Shown here: positions 59,522 through 64,000 of the stretch, piece after piece | Position numbering within the stretch: the first letter of the stretch is position 1 | Layout of the letters: the number at the start of each line of letters is the position of its first letter | NCBI GenBank assembly: GCA_030323885.1 | Contig: CM059186.1 | Location: 172,754,351 to 172,818,350, forward strand | DNA length: 64,000 bases | Reading direction: 5' to 3' | From: Branchipolynoe longqiensis | Lineage: Eukaryota; Annelida; Polychaeta; Phyllodocida; Polynoidae | Translations under genes and position numbers: made by a program | The notes under the pieces: model-generated | Databases searched by the model: none | Seen by the model: only the letters and a program-made list of their open reading frames with translations | Told to the model about the DNA's origin: nothing

Positions 59522-59764
59522 GACCTTACTATAAAAAGGTTCTATCTGACAAAGTGACCGAATTGGTGTTATGGATGTAAAAATGTTTGATCTACAAAAG
59601 GCTATCATGCAGTTACACAACTGTTTCTCAACTAGTATTTTTCACTCAGATATATTAAAAGTAATATTGTTCTATCTGCTTTGCTATCATGCAGTTACAC
59701 AGCTTCAGTCCTCATTATCTCGAAAGCACCATTTTGTCAGATAGAACCTTTTCATAGTAAGGTC
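59522..59764. mobile_element. MITE-D, complete
   Basis: ~35 bp inverted ends: gaccttactataaaaaggtt-ctatctgacaaagtg and cattttgtcagatag-aaccttttcatagtaaggtc. The interior holds ctatcatgcagttacaca twice (59605, 59684). 243 bp, non-coding. Confidence 0.87.
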
Positions 59765-59801
59765 GCAATATATAGAGATCCATTGAGATATATTTAGATA
59801 T

Positions 59802-60229
59802 CATCCTCATCATCATGCTGTCGGTCGCGATGCGACAAAGACTGCTTTCATTACTTGACTGCCACTCTCCATTTAGCTCTCTGCTGTGAGAGTGATGTCC
59901 ATGAGTCGGTCTTAATGTCTCTCAGCTTCAGGTTTCTCTTAATGCTATCCTTGAACCGGAGACGAGGGTGCCCTCTCTTTCTGTAACCAGAAGACAGTTG
60001 AGAATAGAGGATCTGCTTTGGTAGCCTGTCTGATGACATCCCCATGAGGTGTCCAGTCCACCGGAGATTCTTTTTGATCAGAAGATCTTCCATAGAGGGC
60101 AGCACCGTCCATTCGAGTATTTCCTTATTTGTCACTTTGTCCTTCCAGGTTAGCCTCATAATTGAAAGCAGATGTCGCATCATGAAGACATGCAGCTTTT
60201 TCACCTGTCGTCTCTACACTGTCCAGGCC
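59802..60229 (-). pseudogene. LINE-X, 5' truncated, 11 bp TSD
   Basis: Minus strand: KKLHVFMMRHLLSIMRLTWK, NKEILEWTVLPSMEDLLIKK, LRWTGHLMGMSSDRLPKQIL, YRKRGHPRLRFKDSIKRNL, WRVAVK stop at 59851, then a gatgcgaccgacagc 3' end with an (atg)n tail. tatttagatat at 59791-59801 and 60230-60240 bounds it. Frame intact over its 117 codons. It gives the exact 3' end of LINE-X. Confidence 0.92.
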
Positions 60230-60240
60230 TATTTAGATAT

Positions 60241-60580
60241 AGTGATATATATTGATGTCGATTCGTGTATACTGATGCATATTATAATATTTTTTATATA
60301 TTAAAATATATATGCATATATGTTCATGACTATATATTCATGTATATGTATATCTTTAATATAATCATACATATATAATATTCTTTAGTTTTTTTATATT
60401 TTATAATATATATATTTTTTTATGTATATTTTATATTATATGCATTTATTATTTATAGCATATGCATATATGCGTAGATAGATATGTGTATAAGTATTTA
60501 CATATCTGAAATATTGTTTACATATTTGTATACAGTTATTCATATATATATATATATGCATATATTTTATATTTAAATAT
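60241..60580 (+). repeat. AT-rich low-complexity
   Basis: atatatgcatatatg and tatattttata words; no unit. Confidence 0.85.
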
Positions 60581-60689
60581 AACATTGGCTTCTTGGCTGG
60601 AAGATCACCGCTTTAGGGAAGCCCCGCAGTTAGTTAGTTACCTTACGACATGTTTGTGGTTAAATAAAACTGAACTCAACTGATATCAC

Positions 60690-61450
60690 AGGAGTTATTT
60701 GTTATCTCATCCACTTGTTTCTTCTAAATTTAAAACACAATGCGCCGACAAGAAGACGGTGCTTCTAATGGTGCTGTTTTTGTTTTACCTGCGCACCATG
60801 TGCTCCCTGCATTCGCCGTGCTCCCCGTGTTCCCTGCGCTCCCCGTGCTCCCTGTGTTCCGCACACATGGAGGCGGGTCGACAGGGTGTGTGGGGGCGAA
60901 GGGGGGAGGAAGATGGGCGGGGTTCCGCAATGGGGAGGTGGGAGAGGGAGAAGGGGAGGGGGGGGGGTGAGACAGACGACATGATCATGCCCAGGTTGCA
61001 TTGTTTCAGCACATCGCGGGCCGTCATCTGGTTGCCGACGTTCAAGCCGCTTCCCCCAGCACGCACACCCCCGTCTGTGTCGTTTCGCACGCCACGTCAA
61101 CGATCCGCCGAGATCTTTTACCCGCCGTTGGATCATAACCTCTCTCGTTTCGCACCCAACACCCCGCGCAACGGGGCGCAACGAGTTGCGTGACGCCACC
61201 GCTGGTGTCGCCACCCGCGCCGTGTCGACCGGTGGCTCCTCCCCGTGGCTCAGGTTGGAACTAGCGGGGTTCGGTGGCAAGGCGGGCGAAAGCTGCGCCC
61301 GGCTGAAAAGGCATGCAAGCCGTTCCACCTGACGACTCCCCCGTTTTAAGTGACAGTGACCGCATAACTTCAGCGACACGCACCACGCGGCGGACACGTG
61401 ACTCCCAGTACGCATGCGCACACCTGTCCACGTGTGGATTTTTTGTTGTT
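60690..61450. other. CpG-rich, mostly non-repetitive segment
   Basis: A gtgctccc(t/c)g(c/t) decamer run at 60800-60860, a G-rich patch (60885-60970), then CpG-dense DNA (cgcgcaacggggcgcaacgagttgcgtgacg at 61160-61195). NRF-1-like cgcatgcgca at 61411-61420, CACGTG boxes at 61396 and 61429. No recognisable protein. CpG island candidate. Confidence 0.4.
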
Positions 61451-61544
61451 TTGTTTGCTAAGGGGCAGATGTATGATTTTCCGCTTACTTATTTTAATTT
61501 GATAAATTGTTAAATAATTTACTTCAAGTTCCGTGGATTTTTTA

Positions 61545-61885
61545 ATTTGTATTCTTATTCATATTGTTCTTATTCGTATTCTTATTATTCTCATTGTTCT
61601 CATTATTCTAACTATTCTTATTGTTATTATTCTTCTTATTATCTTAATATTCTTAGTATCTTATTATCTTATTATTCGTATTCTTCTTATTACTTTCTTC
61701 TTCTTCTTATCTTATTATTTTCATTATCTTATTATGTTATTATTATTGTTATTCTTGTTATTCTCATTAACTTATTATCTTATTATTCTCATTATCTTAT
61801 TATGTTATTATTCTTGTTATTCTTATTATCTTATTATTTCTATAATTCTTACTATTCTTATTAGTATTATTAGATTTGTTGTTGT
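61545..61885 (+). repeat. (ttattc)n microsatellite
   Basis: attcttattgttattattc and ttatcttattattctcatta units over ~340 bp. Ile/Leu/Tyr/Ser frames that look like membrane segments are artefacts. 61886-62162 is unassigned. Confidence 0.93.
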
Positions 61886-62162
61886 CTTCCTTGTCCTCCT
61901 CATCATCATGATCACTATCATTCTTCTTTTCCATAACATTATCATTAGCACTATAATTATCATCCAAATCCCTGAGATTCGAGGGATTTCATGAAATATC
62001 TAAGTGAAACAAGAATTTCGCAATGTCCCTGAAAGTCTCTGGGAGTTCACGAAATCCCTAGTTTCATAATCTTACTGTAACATATATGCCTATGTCTGTG
62101 TGTTTATGCGTGTGTACAAATATATGTAGTGTATGTGTAAGCCACAAATACATATAGGTCTA

Positions 62163-62341
62163 CAATAAAACCGCTCTAATCGACCACCTCCACACATCGA
62201 ACACTTCCCTCTATCGATCGCTTTATTCGGGCCCCAACGATACCATCGTAACCATATTCTAACTCGCTAAACCGACCACCTCCCTAAATGGACCACTTAA
62301 ATTTGGTCCCAAGGTCGGACGATTTAGAGAGCTTTTTACTG
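62163..62341. mobile_element. P1 MITE, complete
   Basis: CAATAAAACCGCTCTAATCG to TTTAGAGAGCTTTTTACTG with TA at 62161-62162 and 62342-62343. Followed by ~245 bp unassigned DNA. Confidence 0.83.
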
Positions 62342-62591
62342 TATATATAACCCTCAGGCCCCTCTCACCGGCATAAATTCATAAAATGGCAAAGAATTGG
62401 TGGAGTAATTTTAATATCCTTCCACCCATCTTTATTCCATCACAACACAAAAGAAAATAAACAAAAGTTTTCCTTGCTGGCAGCTAGTAAGACACTGTTA
62501 CTTGGGTGATGGCGTCCCACGCCCGGTTAGTTACCTAGCGACGAGTAAACAGATCTTCAACCTCAACCTTAATAGGACCAGGGTTGTGGCA

Positions 62592-62800
62592 TGTTTGTTT
62601 AGATTTCACGTCCTGGTAACATCTTAGGTCATATCAGGACGGGTAGCGACTTGTGGCAGTGTACTGTCACAAGCCAATACCCGATACAGGTGCCGATTTG
62701 TGACTTTATAGTGGTGTGGAACGATGCCTGACTTTCTGTATGGGAAGCTTGCACTCGTACTGATGCAGCCCTTGTCGCCGGTCCGGGGTTAGAACACTGA
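62592..62800 (-). mobile_element. SINE-1 (tail A), rearranged
   Basis: Tail (gtttagatttcacgtcctggtaacatc..atatcaggacgggta) followed by gcgacttgtggcagtg and then its near-complement tactgtcacaagccaatacccg. The body after that is scrambled (gtgactttatagtgg, tatgggaagc..cactcgtactgatgc). Confidence 0.65.
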
Positions 62801-62813
62801 AACATACCTAATA

Positions 62814-63371
62814 GCCCTGTCACATTTCGACGGTTCTCGCCGGCGCACCGCCACCGCGCAAAAGAATGGAGAAAAGGACAAACTTTTCGGCGCGGTGGGA
62901 AAAAGTTAGACGTCAGCGCAACGTGTTGGTAGCGTGCGGCCGACATTGTGGTAACGTATACGTGAGAAAAAAAACTAAAAAGTTTTGCCGCGCCATCCTG
63001 ATATGACCTTAGATGTAGCTAGGATGTAAAACAACAAAGCAACAGTTTGGCGCAATGTGTGGGAACGACCCTCACGTGCACGCGCATCTGCCTAGTGTTC
63101 GCATAACGTTATTCCAGTGATCTCGACGTGCTCCTGACGTCGCCATAATATTGGCACCCGCGCGTTGTCGCGTTGTCGGTCGTCCAAAGTTTTGTGCAAG
63201 CACACAACTTTGCTGATCCCCTGATGTGCGCCGCTGACCGTTGCCGTAGATGAACGAATACCAATGCGCGCCTAATGCTCACGTAACACTTCCTGACGTA
63301 TCCCGATGTTGCGCCAAAAAATCACATATGTTGACGCGCGTTGGCAAGAAGCGTCGTAATGTGACAGCACC
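62814..63371. mobile_element. V element 3, complete, with SINE-1 tail insertion
   Basis: Ends gccctgtcacatttcgacgg and gcgtcgtaatgtgacagcacc. Interior gcgcaacgtg/gacg motifs. Central palindrome caaagttttgtg-caag-cacacaactttg at 63185-63212. Right subterminal block ccaaaaaatcacatatgttg as in V element 2. Confidence 0.82.
62994..63046 (+). mobile_element. SINE-1 tail-only insertion
   Basis: catcctgatatgaccttagatgtagctaggatgtaaaacaacaaagcaac, inside V element 3. The flanks agttttgccgcgcc and agtttggcgc may be a decayed TSD. Confidence 0.85.
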
Positions 63372-63395
63372 ATAATACACATGTGTATATATATA

Positions 63396-63573
63396 CAGTA
63401 AAACCTCTCTAAATCGATCGACCATGGGACCGACTTTAAGTGGCCCATATATGGAGGTGGTCGGTTTAGGGAGTTAGAATATCCATACAATGGTATTGTT
63501 GGGACCCAAATAAAGTGATCGATATATAGGAGTGGTCGATCTGTGGAGGTGGTCGGTTAGAGAGGATTTACTG
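63396..63573. mobile_element. P1 MITE, complete
   Basis: CAGTAAAACCTCTCTAAATCG to TTAGAGAGGATTTACTG; TA at 63394-63395 and 63574-63575. Same orientation as the copy at 783-959 and very similar to it. Confidence 0.87.
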
Positions 63574-63624
63574 TATATATATGTATATATATATATTGTG
63601 TTTGTATATATTATTTTATATACA

Positions 63625-63805
63625 TTTGTCATGGGGGTAATGAAAATGGGAAATATTGTGCCTAGGGCGGGGCTCGAACCGACATCTCTACGCATTCTGG
63701 GCCAGTGTGCTAACAATTACACCACCTTGGCTCCCTGATATCAACACACTACCCATGCCTACCTGTCTATTTGGTTACTTGCCTGAGAGGTCAGTGCAGA
63801 CTACT
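63625..63805 (-). mobile_element. SINE-2 copy 2
   Basis: gtaatgaaaatgggaaatattg (tail), gctcgaacc (B box, inverted), gctaacaattacaccaccttggctccc (A box, inverted), ggtcagtgcagactactac (5' end). Confidence 0.83.
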
Positions 63806-63956
63806 ACACTCGCTCCCCCTGGAATTGTAATTCTTTTAATGATTACAATTACATACATACAGGCAACGCACCTACATATACATACACATTGTAGGTTCAA
63901 CAATTATACAGTACATAGCTTGTACAGGACCATGGTCACATCAACCAGTGTCATAG

Positions 63957-64000
63957 GGGGGGGGGGGGGGATGAAAATGGGAAGGTCAGTGCAGACTACT
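63957..64000 (-). mobile_element. SINE-2 copy 3, internally deleted, cut by window end
   Basis: After a G15 run: atgaaaatgggaa (3' end) joined directly to ggtcagtgcagactact (5' end); the tRNA module is absent. Confidence 0.65.

Noticed and set aside
61533..61994. 153-codon Ile/Leu-rich frame resembling a membrane protein
   Set aside because: Translation of a (ttattc)n microsatellite.

Overview
This is a eukaryotic nuclear window, almost certainly from a marine mollusc and probably a gastropod. The evidence is a tRNA-derived SINE (18066-18352 and 29173-29488) that I recognise as a mollusc-wide repeat type, several other tRNA-derived SINEs, CR1/RTE-like LINE relics, pogo-like MITEs and very heavy tandem-repeat content. 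The species call is inference. I found no rRNA, no free-standing tRNA gene, no CRISPR array, no bacterial-style operon and no convincing host protein-coding gene. Apart from the retroelement relics, most long open frames are translations of microsatellites (His/Thr-, Cys/Val-, Pro- or Gly/Arg-rich) or of SINE bodies.

Names used below. SINE-1 is a ~325 bp tRNA-headed SINE with a conserved body and three alternative 3' modules (tails A, B, C). SINE-2, SINE-3 and SINE-4 are unrelated tRNA-headed SINEs. MITE-T is a ~355 bp TTAA-flanked element with palindromic ends. P1, P2 and P3 are three TA-flanked pogo/Tigger-like MITEs starting CAG. MITE-B, MITE-C, MITE-D and TIR-F are other inverted-repeat elements. 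V elements end in GGCCCTGTCACA and have periodic interiors. LINE-X, LINE-Y and LINE-Z are three non-LTR retrotransposon lineages.

Layout. 0-5.4 kb: SINEs, a P1 MITE and a 3.3 kb GT-rich higher-order minisatellite. 5.4-9.8 kb: a V element, SINEs and MITE-T composites. 9.77-12.88 kb: a Foldback-like structure made of two inverted arrays of the same 38 bp repeat, carrying a LINE-X and a MITE-T. 13-20 kb: SINEs, two V elements and AT-rich (atacat)n DNA. 20.5-22.9 kb: C-, G- and TGGTAG-rich simple DNA. 23.1-25.8 kb: a nested MITE stack. 25.8-27.1 kb: CACCCA satellite. 27-35 kb: SINE-1C copies, MITEs, the longest LINE-X relic and a polypurine tract. 35.7-45.7 kb: TA repeats, nested P1/LINE-Y, a long inverted repeat, SINE-4, a 497 bp assembly gap, a V element, and the longest LINE-Y. 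46-50 kb: nested MITE-T, a V-element end running into CACCCA satellite, and LINE-Z. 50.6-53.9 kb: a GC-rich tyrosine-recombinase retrotransposon (Gag relic, RT remnant, RNase H, recombinase) inserted in a MITE-T. 54-64 kb: more MITE-T copies, a 974 bp TIR element, LINE-X, a CpG-rich segment, a V element and SINE-2.

The most interesting signals are the V elements, whose terminal motif and periodic interior co-vary copy by copy around a conserved central palindrome; the Foldback-like inverted 38 bp arrays; the tyrosine-recombinase retroelement caught inside a MITE; LINE-X derivatives that join one fixed 5' segment end to different points of the RT frame; and the modular tails of SINE-1. Boundaries were set by eye and are usually good to a few bases where a target-site duplication is quoted, and to about 10-30 bases otherwise.
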